From contig CAZCQZ010000019.1 of the NCBI GenBank assembly GCA_964500965.1, positions 1 to 35,353 on the forward strand: 35,353 nucleotides of DNA, written 5' to 3'. Below the pieces are notes generated by a model, which saw only the letters and a program-made list of their open reading frames with translations, ran no database searches and had not been told where the DNA came from. This document shows, piece after piece, positions 1-9,128 of this stretch (its first letter is position 1; the number at the start of each line of letters is the position of its first letter). This DNA comes from JAISGQ01 sp964500965. GTDB lineage: Bacteria; Bacillota; Clostridia; Oscillospirales; Acutalibacteraceae. A program made the position numbers and the translations under genes.

Positions 1-81
1 CTTTGACTTTATTTTTTTCTAAAAATGGGTCACATCTATTTACAACGCAGATTAAAAATTGCCTCGTTCATAGTTTGTTTG

Positions 82-110
82 TTGACTGAATATGATTTTA
101 ACTGTATAAT
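82..110 (+). promoter_or_regulatory. Promoter of the amino-sugar operon
   Basis: TTGACT (82-87), a 17-base spacer and a perfect TATAAT (105-110) lie 35 bases before the first start codon. This is a near-consensus housekeeping sigma promoter. No operator was recognised around it. Confidence 0.85.
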
Positions 111-144
111 AGTTAAGTTAGTATATAACCTCGGAGGTTTTGCA

Positions 145-1248
145 ATGGAATCAAACAGAATTGCGGAAATATTCGCCAAATTTAATACAGGTGATACATT
201 TATAGACGCCTCACCTTTCGGCGGCGGTCACATCAACGACACTTTTCTTATCACCTGCGAAAAGGGAAAATATATTTTACAGGGACTTAACCACCACGTG
301 TTTAAAGAGCCTGAACACGTGATGCACAATATAAAGCTCGTCACCGAGCATCTTGCGAAAAAGATAGCGGCGGCAGGCGGTGACCCGAAGCGTGAAACCC
401 TCAATCTTATAAGAACGGTTGACGGCAACACCCACTACTATGACGGCGAAAAAGGCTTTTTCAGAGTATTCCTTTTTATAGAGGGTGCGTCCTCTCATTC
501 TGCGGTTGAAAAGCCCGAACACTTCTATAATGCGGCGCGTTCGTTCGGAAGATTCCAGAAAATGCTGGCGGATTTTCCTGCGGAAAAGCTCTACGAAACT
601 ATTCCGAATTTTCACAATACCGTTTCAAGATATGATGATTTTGAGGAAGCTCTCAATGCCGACAGAGCGCACAGAGCTGCCTTTATCGAAGAAGATATTG
701 CTTTCATTAAGGAACGCCGCGATATGTGCTCTGTTATCATTGATGCCATGAACGAGGGCACTGTTCCGGTGCGTGTAACCCATAATGACACAAAATATGA
801 CAACATCATGATTGACAACGAAACCGGCGAGGGTATTTGCGTTATAGACCTTGATACGGTTATGCCCGGCTCTATGCTCTACGATTACGGTGATTCTCTG
901 CGCTTCGGCACAAACGCAGGTGCAGAGGACGAAAAAGACCTTTCAAAGGTCTGGTGTCGTCTTGATTTGTTTGAGGCGTTCACAAAAGGCTATCTTGAGG
1001 AACTGCACGAAAGCATTACCGAAAAGGAAATCGAGCTTATGCCCTTTTCCGCTCGGCTTATAACCTTTGAGTGCGGTATGCGCTTCCTTACCGACTTCTT
1101 AAACGGTGACGTTTATTTTAAAATTCACCACCCCAGTCACAACCTCGACCGTGCAAGAGCGCAGTTTAAGCTGGTTCGTGATATGGAGGAACACGAAGAA
1201 GAAATGACCGCTATAGTAAACAGACTGAAGGAGAGTATCTGCAAATGA
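145..1248 (+). CDS. nahK: N-acetylhexosamine 1-kinase-like phosphotransferase
   Basis: An aminoglycoside-phosphotransferase-fold sugar kinase closely resembling Bifidobacterium NahK, which phosphorylates GlcNAc or GalNAc at C1 in the galacto-N-biose/lacto-N-biose pathway. The start at 145 is chosen because CGGAGG stands just before it; the longer reading from 25 would overlap the promoter. Of 367 residues, the N-terminal GGGHINDTF loop and YILQGLNHH strand match the nucleotide-binding lobe. RVTHNDTKYDNIM (about residue 210) holds the catalytic Asp and the Asn, and VIDLDTVMPGSMLYDYGD the metal-binding Asp. Its stop overlaps the next start (ATGA at 1245-1248), so the kinases are translationally coupled. 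Family membership is clear; the exact sugar is inferred. Confidence 0.87.
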   Translation: MESNRIAEIFAKFNTGDTFIDASPFGGGHINDTFLITCEKGKYILQGLNHHVFKEPEHVMHNIKLVTEHLAKKIAAAGGDPKRETLNLIRTVDGNTHYYDGEKGFFRVFLFIEGASSHSAVEKPEHFYNAARSFGRFQKMLADFPAEKLYETIPNFHNTVSRYDDFEEALNADRAHRAAFIEEDIAFIKERRDMCSVIIDAMNEGTVPVRVTHNDTKYDNIMIDNETGEGICVIDLDTVMPGSMLYDYGDSLRFGTNAGAEDEKDLSKVWCRLDLFEAFTKGYLEELHESITEKEIELMPFSARLITFECGMRFLTDFLNGDVYFKIHHPSHNLDRARAQFKLVRDMEEHEEEMTAIVNRLKESICK

Positions 1249-2588
1249 TAAAGCCTGTACTTGACCCTAATTTCATGCCTGCAAGAGTGTGGAATGACGA
1301 ATTTTTAAAAACCGCAAACCGTCCCTTTTCCATTGCCGTTGAGCGTGAGGACGGGCTTATTTACCGTGTTGACACCTTTCTCGGTGACAACGAAAATAAG
1401 AACAATTTTTACGTTGAGCGCAAGGTAAAGCATATCCTTTGGGCTGCCGGCGGCTGGAAGGTCATGCTTGCTGGTGACCATAAGGTATACGAGTTTATTT
1501 CCGACGCCTACACAAAGGACGGGCTTCGCGCCTTTGACGTTGACTTTTGGGGTACTGTTTATCAAAAGGAATTTGTCGTTGAGGAACGCTCTTTTGAAGA
1601 TATGCCCGAAAACTCAATGAATCCGCTGCCGTTCGGACGGCATTTGGACGGTTGCAGAGTGGGCTTTGACGCCGGCGGAAGCGACATCAAGGTTTCAAGC
1701 GTGGTTGACGGTGAAGTAGTGTTTTCTCAGGAAATCGTATGGAATCCCAAAGTAACCGCCGATATTAACTATCATTACGACAATGTTAAGGCGGCAATTG
1801 AGCTTGCCGCATCTAAAATGCCGCGCTGTGACGCTGTAGGCGTTTCCTCCGCAGGTGTTATCGTAAAGAGCAGACCTATGCAGTGTTCACTCTTTATGGA
1901 AGTCCCTAAGGAAACCGATGAGCAAAAGGAGCTTTGCCGAAACCTCTATCTTGAAACAGGCAAAAGGCTGGGCGTTCCCATGGTAGTTGCAAATGACGGC
2001 GATATTGCCGCTCTTGCCGCTTCAATGGCACTTGACAAAAACGCCATACTGGGCATAGCCATGGGCACAAGCGAAGCAGGCGGCTATGTTGACCGCAACG
2101 GCTTTGTAACAGGCTGGCAAAACGAGCTTGCCTTTGCTCCCGTGGACTACAACACCAACGCCGAGCGTGATGACTGGTCACAGGATTTCGGCGTCGGCGC
2201 AAGCTATTTTTCTCAGTATGCCGTAATCCGTCTTGCAGGCTTTGCAGGAATCGAGCTTGACGAAAGCTTCACTCCCGCTCAGAAGCTTTCATATGTTCAA
2301 TCTCTCCTTGAGGACGGCGATAAAAGAGCCGAGCAGATTTTTGAGAGCATCGGAACATATTTCGGCTACGGCGTGGCAAACTATACTCAGTTTTACGATG
2401 TGGATTATATTCAGATTTCAGGTCGTGTTACCTCCGGCAGAGGCGGTGAGCTGATTCTTGAAAAGGCTCGTGAGCTTCTTGCGGCAGAATACCCCGAAAT
2501 TGCCGAAAAAGTCACAATTTTCTTACCCGGCGAATACGAGCGCAGAATCGGTCAGTCTGTTGCTGCGGCAAGTTTAGTTAAGCTTTAA
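1245..2588 (+). CDS. ROK/ASKHA-type sugar kinase
   Basis: A 447-residue protein with an actin/hexokinase-fold kinase core starting near residue 137: the phosphate-1 loop GFDAGGSDIKVS, the VGVSSAGV strand, the probable catalytic Asp in VVANDGDIAAL, and the glycine-rich AILGIAMGTSEAGGY adenosine loop. An N-terminal extension of about 130 residues precedes the core and was not recognised. The CxCGxxGCxE zinc motif typical of ROK kinases is absent, so it is an outlying member. It overlaps the NahK-like gene by 4 bases and is followed 11 bases later by nagA with its own AAGGAG site. That context suggests it makes a 6-phosphate of GlcNAc or a related sugar for NagA, which is inference; glucokinase activity is the main alternative. 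Confidence 0.75.
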   Translation: MIKPVLDPNFMPARVWNDEFLKTANRPFSIAVEREDGLIYRVDTFLGDNENKNNFYVERKVKHILWAAGGWKVMLAGDHKVYEFISDAYTKDGLRAFDVDFWGTVYQKEFVVEERSFEDMPENSMNPLPFGRHLDGCRVGFDAGGSDIKVSSVVDGEVVFSQEIVWNPKVTADINYHYDNVKAAIELAASKMPRCDAVGVSSAGVIVKSRPMQCSLFMEVPKETDEQKELCRNLYLETGKRLGVPMVVANDGDIAALAASMALDKNAILGIAMGTSEAGGYVDRNGFVTGWQNELAFAPVDYNTNAERDDWSQDFGVGASYFSQYAVIRLAGFAGIELDESFTPAQKLSYVQSLLEDGDKRAEQIFESIGTYFGYGVANYTQFYDVDYIQISGRVTSGRGGELILEKARELLAAEYPEIAEKVTIFLPGEYERRIGQSVAAASLVKL

Positions 2589-2599
2589 GGAGAAATACT

Positions 2600-3658
2600 A
2601 TGCGTATAAATAATGTCAAAATAAACGGAGAGTTGTGTGATGTCGTTGTTGATAACGGCGTAATTACCGAGATTACCGCCCCTAATTCAGGCGATGGCAT
2701 TGACTTCGGCGGCAAAACCGCAATCCCCGGTCTGGTGGACATTCACACCCACGGCTGTGCCGGATTTGACACCATGGATGCAAAATTTGACGAGATGTGC
2801 GAATTTCTCGCCAAAAACGGTACAACCTCCTGGTGTCCCACCACAATGACCATGGACTATGAATCAATCAGCAAAGCCATGAATGCAAACACCCACTGCA
2901 AGGGCGCGGAAATACTGGGATTCCATATGGAGGGACCTTACATTTCCCCCAAGGCAAAGGGCGCACAGAACGAGAAGTTCATCAAAGCTCCCGATATTGA
3001 CGAGTTTAATTCCCTGCCCAATATAAAAATCGTAACCATTGCCCCTGAGCTTGAGGGCAGTATGGACTTTATAAAAAAGTGCAATGCGGTGGTTGCAATC
3101 GGTCACACCGCCTGTGATTACGACACCGCCATTGAAGCGATTGAAAACGGCGCGGCTTGCCTTACCCACACCTTTAACGCAATGCCGCCGATTCATCACA
3201 GAAACCCCGGTCCTATCCCGGCGGCGGCGGAAAAGCAGATACACGTTCAGGTTATTTCCGACGGTTTGCACCTGCACAAATCCGTTGTCCTTATGCTTTA
3301 CAGGCTGTTCGGCGCAGATAAAATGGTGCTAATCAGCGATTCCATGAGAGCCACCGGACTTTGCGACGGAGAATATGAGTTCGGCGGTCAGCCGATTATT
3401 GTCAAGGACAGCGTTGCAAGATGTCTTGACGGCGCAATCGCCGGAAGCACAAGTACACTTTGGACGTGCGTGAAAAAAGCCACCGAGTTCGGTATTCCCT
3501 TTGAGGACGCCGTTAAAATGGCTACCGAAACTCCGGCAAAGCACATCGGCGTTAACAATAAAGGCGTTCTTGCCGTCGGATACGATGCGGATATTATTAT
3601 TCTTAACGATAATCTTGATATTGATACCGTTTTCGTAAAGGGCGAAAAGTTCGCATAA
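2600..3658 (+). CDS. nagA: N-acetylglucosamine-6-phosphate deacetylase
   Basis: A cytoplasmic amidohydrolase that converts GlcNAc-6-P to GlcN-6-P plus acetate, feeding amino sugars into glycolysis or cell-wall synthesis. The 352 residues carry the family motifs in order: VDIHTHGCAGFD (HxH metal site), FHMEGPYISP (metal Glu), AIGHTACDYD, LTHTFNAMPPIHHRNPG, VISDGLHLH, and the catalytic Asp in LISDSMRATG, then AGSTSTL. It is about 30 residues shorter than E. coli NagA, mainly in the N-terminal beta-sandwich. AAGGAG sits 8 bases before the ATG. Third and last gene of the operon, followed by a hairpin terminator. Confidence 0.95.
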   Translation: MRINNVKINGELCDVVVDNGVITEITAPNSGDGIDFGGKTAIPGLVDIHTHGCAGFDTMDAKFDEMCEFLAKNGTTSWCPTTMTMDYESISKAMNANTHCKGAEILGFHMEGPYISPKAKGAQNEKFIKAPDIDEFNSLPNIKIVTIAPELEGSMDFIKKCNAVVAIGHTACDYDTAIEAIENGAACLTHTFNAMPPIHHRNPGPIPAAAEKQIHVQVISDGLHLHKSVVLMLYRLFGADKMVLISDSMRATGLCDGEYEFGGQPIIVKDSVARCLDGAIAGSTSTLWTCVKKATEFGIPFEDAVKMATETPAKHIGVNNKGVLAVGYDADIIILNDNLDIDTVFVKGEKFA

Positions 3659-3668
3659 CGATAAGCTG

Positions 3669-3711
3669 AAAAAGGCATGTAAAAAACTCACGTTTTTTAC
3701 ATGCCTTTTTT
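3669..3711. terminator. Bidirectional terminator, nagA / CAP gene
   Basis: The arms AAAAAGGCATGTAAAAAA and its complement flank a 6-base loop (CTCACG). A-runs and T-runs on the two sides let it end transcription from both converging genes. Its GTAAAAAAC...GTTTTTTAC core recurs in two other terminators of this window. Confidence 0.9.
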
Positions 3712-3730
3712 AATATCGGCTTCTCGAATA

Positions 3731-4903
3731 TCAGCTTCTCGGCGTATAGAACTGCTGTGACCAGTAGGTATACATGTATCCGTCGTACATTGCCGTGCCT
3801 ATGCTGACACTGCAATATTTAAAGCTTGCGTCCATAATATTCGCTCTGTGCTTTTCGGAATTCATCCAGTCCTCAACCACCTGCTCCGGCGTTGTCTGAC
3901 CTCTGGCAAGATTTTCACCGATGTGATAGTACGTTACTCCACAATAATCGTAGGCGGTTTTGTACTGTGTTCCGTTAGGACGGGTATGGGAAAAAGTACC
4001 GTATATTTCGGACAGTCTCAAATCCGCAACGGTTTTAAGCTCGCTTCCGCCCACCTCAAGAGGTGCAATGCCGCTTGCCGCTCGATACTGGTTGCAAAGA
4101 TAAACCACACGTGATTCAAAGTCATCAACCGTAATCTTTATATGACAGGTACCGTTGACATTTGAAGCGTGAATCCAGGTAGTGCCGACACTGTAGGCGG
4201 TGATAACAACCGAGCCTACATCATTGCTCGTGGCATTGGCAATGTAGGAATGGTCTGTGGTGTAAACCGCTATAGGCGTTTCGCCGAAGCCGGATTTCAG
4301 GTAAAGGCGCACACTTGAGCCTGCATACATTCTGTATTCGGTCACGGTTGAACCGCCGGAGGAAAGCGAAAAGCTTATGCTTCCGGAATTTTTATAATTC
4401 TTTGTTGTAGTTGTGGTTGTCGGTCTTGTGGTAGTGGTAATTCTGGTCGTTGTGGTCGTAGGACGTGTAGTAGTTGTAGTTGTCGTTGTCATGGTCGTGG
4501 TCGGCGCAGTTACGGTTACAATATCCGTTGACTGAGACACGGGCAACTGCTCCGTTGACGTTGTGCTCTCCGTCTGCTGTGTTTCAGTGCTTTCGGAGGT
4601 TGGCAGAGTAGTTGTCGTCGTCTCGATTATGGAGACGTCCGCATTATAAACATAGCCCTCCTCGGTGGTTGTCTGCTCTCCCACCGATACATCAACGCCT
4701 ATTGATGTGCTGTCAAAGCCGGATTCATCATCGTCCAAGTCGGAAAGCTCCGCAACGATTTCGGAATTGTTGCCGACGGATTCAACAGTAAGGTTATCGG
4801 CAGGATAATAGGTATTAGTGCCCTGCACACTTATATTGAATATTGAGCAGAGTAGCATTATTGATATTAGAACAAGGTAGAACACCTTTTGTGAAGATAA
4901 CAA
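3731..4903 (-). CDS. Secreted CAP-domain protein with Thr-rich linker
   Basis: An exported protein of about 390 residues. The start is placed at a TTG at 4903 because GGAGGT lies 7 bases upstream; it opens a hydrophobic signal segment (VFYLVLISIMLLCSIF). Next come an acidic stretch, a Ser/Thr linker (residues about 96-169, long runs of Thr with Arg-Pro), a beta-rich domain resembling a bacterial Ig-like repeat (about 172-262), and a C-terminal CAP/SCP domain. CAP signatures are LCNQYRAASGIAPL, FSHTRPNGT, YHIGENLARGQ, WMNSEKHRANIMD and YTYWSQQF. CAP proteins act outside the cell; bacterial roles are mostly unknown. No sortase motif or lipobox is visible. Confidence 0.88.
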   Translation of the reverse strand: MLSSQKVFYLVLISIMLLCSIFNISVQGTNTYYPADNLTVESVGNNSEIVAELSDLDDDESGFDSTSIGVDVSVGEQTTTEEGYVYNADVSIIETTTTTLPTSESTETQQTESTTSTEQLPVSQSTDIVTVTAPTTTMTTTTTTTTRPTTTTTRITTTTRPTTTTTTKNYKNSGSISFSLSSGGSTVTEYRMYAGSSVRLYLKSGFGETPIAVYTTDHSYIANATSNDVGSVVITAYSVGTTWIHASNVNGTCHIKITVDDFESRVVYLCNQYRAASGIAPLEVGGSELKTVADLRLSEIYGTFSHTRPNGTQYKTAYDYCGVTYYHIGENLARGQTTPEQVVEDWMNSEKHRANIMDASFKYCSVSIGTAMYDGYMYTYWSQQFYTPRS

Positions 4904-4986
4904 GAACAGCACCTCCGTAAAGAGATAATCCTCCAACTACAATATACACCACATATTGCTGTTTTGCAATAACAAAATTGTGAAAA

Positions 4987-7900
4987 TTACACTGTTTTTG
5001 AAAATGAAATATAATCATTAACAATTGCCCTTGCGTTTTCAAGCTCGGTAAGCCTTTGGTCGGGGCGGACTGTAAAATGCGGCTTGCCCGATGGCGTAAA
5101 CATCACTCTGCCGCGAAGCTTTTGAGCAAGGTCGGAAACCGCCTGCATATTGACCTTTGCAAGAGAAAACACGAAATTGTCGTCTATCTTTTTAATCTCG
5201 CTGATTCCGGCAGAAGCCGCCTTATTTCTCAGCAGCGCCACATCGCAAAGACCTATGACCTCATCGGGCAAATCACCGAAACGGTCAATAAGCTCGTCTA
5301 TGACCTCGCTTCTGTCTTTTTCGGTGCGTATTGACGCTATGGTGCGGTACACGGAAAGTCGCATGGGCAAAAGCTCGATGTAATTATCGGGAATAAAGGC
5401 ATCTACGTGCAGGTCAACGCGGCAGTCAAGCTCGCTTTCCGCAACAGCTTCGCCTTTTTCCTCGCTTACCGCTTCGGATAACAGCTTCATATACATTTCA
5501 TAGCCTACCGTTTCCATATGACCGGACTGCTCACCGCCCAGCAGATTGCCTGCTCCGCGCAGCTCAAGGTCGCGCAGGGCTATTCTCATGCCTGAGCCGA
5601 ACTCCGTAAACTCTCTTATGGCATCAAGCCTTTTTGCCGCGATTTCGGAAAGCTCCTTATTGCGCCTGAAAGTCATATAGGCATAGGCTCTGCGTGTTGA
5701 GCGACCTACTCTGCCGCGAATCTGGTGAAGCTGAGAAAGTCCGAATCGGTCGGCGTCCTCGATAATCAGGGTGTTGCAGTTGGGAACGTCCACTCCGGTT
5801 TCGATAATCGTGGTACAAACCAGCACGTTAGCTTCCTGCTCGCAAAGCCGCGCCCAGACCTTGCTCATCTCTCCCTCACCCATTTGACCGTGGGCAACGG
5901 CTATTATCGCTTCCGGCACAAGCTCCTGAATCTTCATGGCAGTGCGCTCAATAGTGCCCACGTTATTGTGAAGATAAAACACCTGTCCGCCACGGCGAAG
6001 CTCCTTGCGTATGGCTTCCGCAATTATCCCCTCGTCATATTCAAGGACGTAGGTTTGAACCGGTCGCCTGTCCTGGGGTGCTTCCTCAAGCACGGAAATA
6101 TCCCTCAGACCGCCCAGTGCCATGTTCAGCGTACGCGGTATCGGGGTTGCGGAAAGGGTCAGCATATCGACACCGCGAAAAATCTCCTTAAACCGCTCCT
6201 TTTGCGCAACGCCGAATCTCTGCTCCTCATCGACTATGGCAAGACCCAGATTATAATACTCAACGTCCTTTTGCACAATTCGGTGCGTGCCTATAATAAC
6301 ATCTATCTCACCACGCTTGAGTTTCTTTACGATTGCCTCCTGCTCCTTCGGAGTGCGGAATCTTGAAAGCAACTCAACGGTTACGGGAAAGCCGTCAAAA
6401 CGTCTCAGGGCGGTTTGATAATGCTGCCACGCAAGAATAGTGGTGGGCGCAAGAATGGCGCACTGCTTGCCCGACATAACGCACTTGAACACCGCTCGCA
6501 TGGCTACCTCGGTTTTTCCGAATCCAACGTCACCGCAGAGAAGTCTGTCCATTGGTGCATCGGCTTCCATATCCCTCTTTATTTCCTCAATACAACGCAA
6601 CTGGTCATCGGTTTCATCGTAATCAAAACGCAGTTCAAAATCACGTTGCCAGTCATCGTCCTCCGCAAAGGCAATGCCATGTGCGTTTTTGCGCTCCGCG
6701 TAAAGCTTTGTAAGCTGTGCGGCAATGTCCTTGACGGATTTTTTGACACGGGCTTTCTGTCTTTGCCAGTCACCGCTTCCAAGCTTTGTTATCTTAACGC
6801 TTCCGCCCTCTCCGCCGCCGATATATTTACTTACCATATCAAGCTGAGTAATGGGAATATACATTATATCCCCCTGAGCGTAAAGTATTTTCATAAATGC
6901 CTTTGTTACGCCGTCCGCCGTTCTTGACTGCACGCCATCGAAAATTCCTATGCCGTAGGTTGCGTGAACAATGTAATCGCCTACGGAAAGCTCGCTCAAA
7001 TCCTGTATTGCAAGCCCTCGTTTGTATTTCCTTGCGGTAAATTTCTTGCCGGAATTGCTCTTGCCCCATGTAATCACCGCGCACAACGCTTCGGGGTATT
7101 CAAAGCCTGCGGTAAATGCGCCCTCAAGTACCATAGCCTTACCCGGTGCAAGCTGTTCCGGAGAATTTGCGTAAAACGCGGCAACTGCGTCCTCACCCTC
7201 GGAAAGGGACTGCGCCAGCGACATTGCCGCCTTTTGCGTTCCTGCCATTACAGCCACGCTGTAGCCACGTCCCAGAAGCGAATGTAAATCCTCTCTCAGC
7301 ACCGCCGTTGAGCCGCTCCACACCGCATTCTGGTGCAAAGTGGCATTAAAAAGTGCTTTCAGCTTTACATCATATGCACTTCTGGCAAAGGTGTCCATAA
7401 ACACTGTGCGCGTTTCAAACCATTCAAGCAGTTCCGATGCGGTAAGGGAAAAACGCGACAGTTCGTTGCACAGCGTTCCGCTTTGCAACAGAGCCTTAAT
7501 TTCTTCATTCGCGGAGTTTTCGTATGCCTTTGCCATTTCTCTTACGGAAACGTGTTCGGACACGAATATTATTCCGTCCTCCGGCAAATAGTCCATTACC
7601 GTGGCTTCTCTGCGGCATATCAGGGGCAAAAATTTGTCAACACAGGCAAGATGTCTGCCGTTGCGTATCTCCTGCACCTCATATAACAACTGTTCCTTTG
7701 CCGGTGCGGAAGATTTGGAAACCAGCGATTTCGCCACTTCTTCTATGCTGTCGGCAAGCTCGTTCCAGTTTGTAACGGCAATCTCCGCCGCAGGCAAAAT
7801 ACTAAGCTCCGGCACGTAATCCGTTCGCCTTTGAGATTCAAGCTCAAAGTAATTTATGCTGTCAATTTCATCTCCCCAAAATTCAAGACGTACAGGAGCA

Positions 7901-8460
7901 GGTGAATCGGGAGGATATATGTCAAGCAAACCGCCGCGCACCGAAAACTGACCTGTGCCGTCAACCTGAAAAACACGCTCATAGCCCGATGCCGTAAGAG
8001 CCGTGACACATTTATCCATGGATATTTCCGCGCCCGGCTTTAAAATCAACATTCTTTCTTCAAGCTGTTCCGGCGGCAGTGTAAACTGCATTGCCGCAGA
8101 CGCGCAGAGAACAACCGCGTTAAAATCGCCTGTCAGCATGCGGCTCAGCGCGTTAACTCTCGCGTGCTCAAAATCGTGGCTTCTTCCCTCCAGAGGGAAA
8201 AAATCCATGTCACGGGTGGGAAAAATTACACTTTCAAGCCCCATGGCGCAAAGGTCTGAGCATATTTTTCCGGCCTCCATATCATCGGCGGCAACAACTA
8301 CCGCCTTTCGTCCTGTCTGGGCACAGATTGACGAAATAAAATGTGCCTTGTGAACGGCGGAAAGTCCGCTGATTGCGGCAGGCAGTTTATTCTTTTCAAC
8401 GGCGGTTTTCAAATCCCTGTAGGACGAAAGCCGGTCGGTTATTTCTGTAAGAAAGCTCAT
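4987..8460 (-). CDS. mfd: Transcription-repair coupling factor Mfd
   Basis: Full-length (1157 residues) DNA translocase that pushes stalled RNA polymerase off damaged DNA and recruits UvrA. The N-terminal UvrB-like region (SGLSAVHKAHF, FPTRDMDFFP) is followed by the CarD-like polymerase-interaction domain near residues 485-550 (SVGDYIVHATYGIGIFDG). The RecG-like helicase core has Walker A GDVGFGKTEVAMRA (about 640), the DEEQRFGV box (about 742), the LSATPIPRTL motif and QIRGRVGRS. The C-terminal TRCF domain carries ELDCRVDLHVDAFIPDNYI. It starts 13 bases after the pth stop, with its ribosome-binding site in that gap, so pth and mfd are co-transcribed. Confidence 0.98.
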   Translation of the reverse strand: MSFLTEITDRLSSYRDLKTAVEKNKLPAAISGLSAVHKAHFISSICAQTGRKAVVVAADDMEAGKICSDLCAMGLESVIFPTRDMDFFPLEGRSHDFEHARVNALSRMLTGDFNAVVLCASAAMQFTLPPEQLEERMLILKPGAEISMDKCVTALTASGYERVFQVDGTGQFSVRGGLLDIYPPDSPAPVRLEFWGDEIDSINYFELESQRRTDYVPELSILPAAEIAVTNWNELADSIEEVAKSLVSKSSAPAKEQLLYEVQEIRNGRHLACVDKFLPLICRREATVMDYLPEDGIIFVSEHVSVREMAKAYENSANEEIKALLQSGTLCNELSRFSLTASELLEWFETRTVFMDTFARSAYDVKLKALFNATLHQNAVWSGSTAVLREDLHSLLGRGYSVAVMAGTQKAAMSLAQSLSEGEDAVAAFYANSPEQLAPGKAMVLEGAFTAGFEYPEALCAVITWGKSNSGKKFTARKYKRGLAIQDLSELSVGDYIVHATYGIGIFDGVQSRTADGVTKAFMKILYAQGDIMYIPITQLDMVSKYIGGGEGGSVKITKLGSGDWQRQKARVKKSVKDIAAQLTKLYAERKNAHGIAFAEDDDWQRDFELRFDYDETDDQLRCIEEIKRDMEADAPMDRLLCGDVGFGKTEVAMRAVFKCVMSGKQCAILAPTTILAWQHYQTALRRFDGFPVTVELLSRFRTPKEQEAIVKKLKRGEIDVIIGTHRIVQKDVEYYNLGLAIVDEEQRFGVAQKERFKEIFRGVDMLTLSATPIPRTLNMALGGLRDISVLEEAPQDRRPVQTYVLEYDEGIIAEAIRKELRRGGQVFYLHNNVGTIERTAMKIQELVPEAIIAVAHGQMGEGEMSKVWARLCEQEANVLVCTTIIETGVDVPNCNTLIIEDADRFGLSQLHQIRGRVGRSTRRAYAYMTFRRNKELSEIAAKRLDAIREFTEFGSGMRIALRDLELRGAGNLLGGEQSGHMETVGYEMYMKLLSEAVSEEKGEAVAESELDCRVDLHVDAFIPDNYIELLPMRLSVYRTIASIRTEKDRSEVIDELIDRFGDLPDEVIGLCDVALLRNKAASAGISEIKKIDDNFVFSLAKVNMQAVSDLAQKLRGRVMFTPSGKPHFTVRPDQRLTELENARAIVNDYISFSKTV

Positions 8461-8473
8461 AATCCTGTCTCCG

Positions 8474-9061
8474 TTATCTGCTGTATCGGCTCATTGCCGC
8501 GTCAATTTCTCCTTTTATTATAAGCCCTGCGGCGGCGGCGGCATTGTCCGTAGCTTCGTCTATCTTCTTCATTTCCTGAGCGGTGAAGTTTGAAAGCACC
8601 CAGTCGGCAAGGTCATATTCCGGGTGCGGCTTTGCGCCTACTCCTATTTTTATGCGCGGAAATTCTTCCGACGAGCACCGCTCTATTATGCTTTTCATGC
8701 CTTTCTGACCACCTGCCGAGCCTTTGCGACGAACACGCATAACGCCCGGCTCAAGGGATATATCGTCAAACATTATAAGCACACGGTCGGGGGATAATTT
8801 GTAAAAATCCATTGCCTCACGAACCGCCACACCGGATTCGTTCATAAAGGTTTGGGGTTTTAAAAGCAACAGCTTGTAGCCATTAACGGTGCAGGTGCAG
8901 GTGAGGGCATGGAATTTTGAACGGTCGATTTTTGCGCCGTTTTTTGAAGCGAATTTGTCAATTGCCATGAATCCGGCATTGTGGCGCGTTTTTTCGTATT
9001 TCTTTCCGGGATTGCCAAGACCCACAACAATGAAATCCACGGGACTTTTCTTTATAAACAT
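8474..9061 (-). CDS. pth: Peptidyl-tRNA hydrolase
   Basis: Releases peptides from prematurely dissociated peptidyl-tRNA so the tRNA can be recycled. The 195 residues show the signature GLGNPGKKYEKTRHNAGF with the catalytic His, FMNESGVAV with the substrate-binding Asn, and FDDISLEPGVMRVRRKGSAGGQKG with the Asp that tunes the His. The ATG at 9061 is preferred over an upstream GTG (9070) because GAGG lies about 8 bases before it. Order glmU-pth-mfd matches the conserved Firmicute cluster, but the prs and spoVG/ctc genes usually present there are missing. Confidence 0.97.
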   Translation of the reverse strand: MFIKKSPVDFIVVGLGNPGKKYEKTRHNAGFMAIDKFASKNGAKIDRSKFHALTCTCTVNGYKLLLLKPQTFMNESGVAVREAMDFYKLSPDRVLIMFDDISLEPGVMRVRRKGSAGGQKGMKSIIERCSSEEFPRIKIGVGAKPHPEYDLADWVLSNFTAQEMKKIDEATDNAAAAAGLIIKGEIDAAMSRYSR

Positions 9062-9128
9062 TATTAACACCTCAGACAGCTTTTGGGCGGAGTAAAGCTA
9101 CCCCACCCTACAGCGTTATTATTTACAA

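Noticed and set aside
25..144. N-terminal extension of the NahK-like kinase
   Set aside because: It would overlap the TTGACT/TATAAT promoter and has no ribosome-binding site; the ATG at 145 has CGGAGG.
5725..6366. 213-residue plus-strand ORF opposite mfd
   Set aside because: Lies over the Mfd helicase core; no ribosome-binding site or domain.
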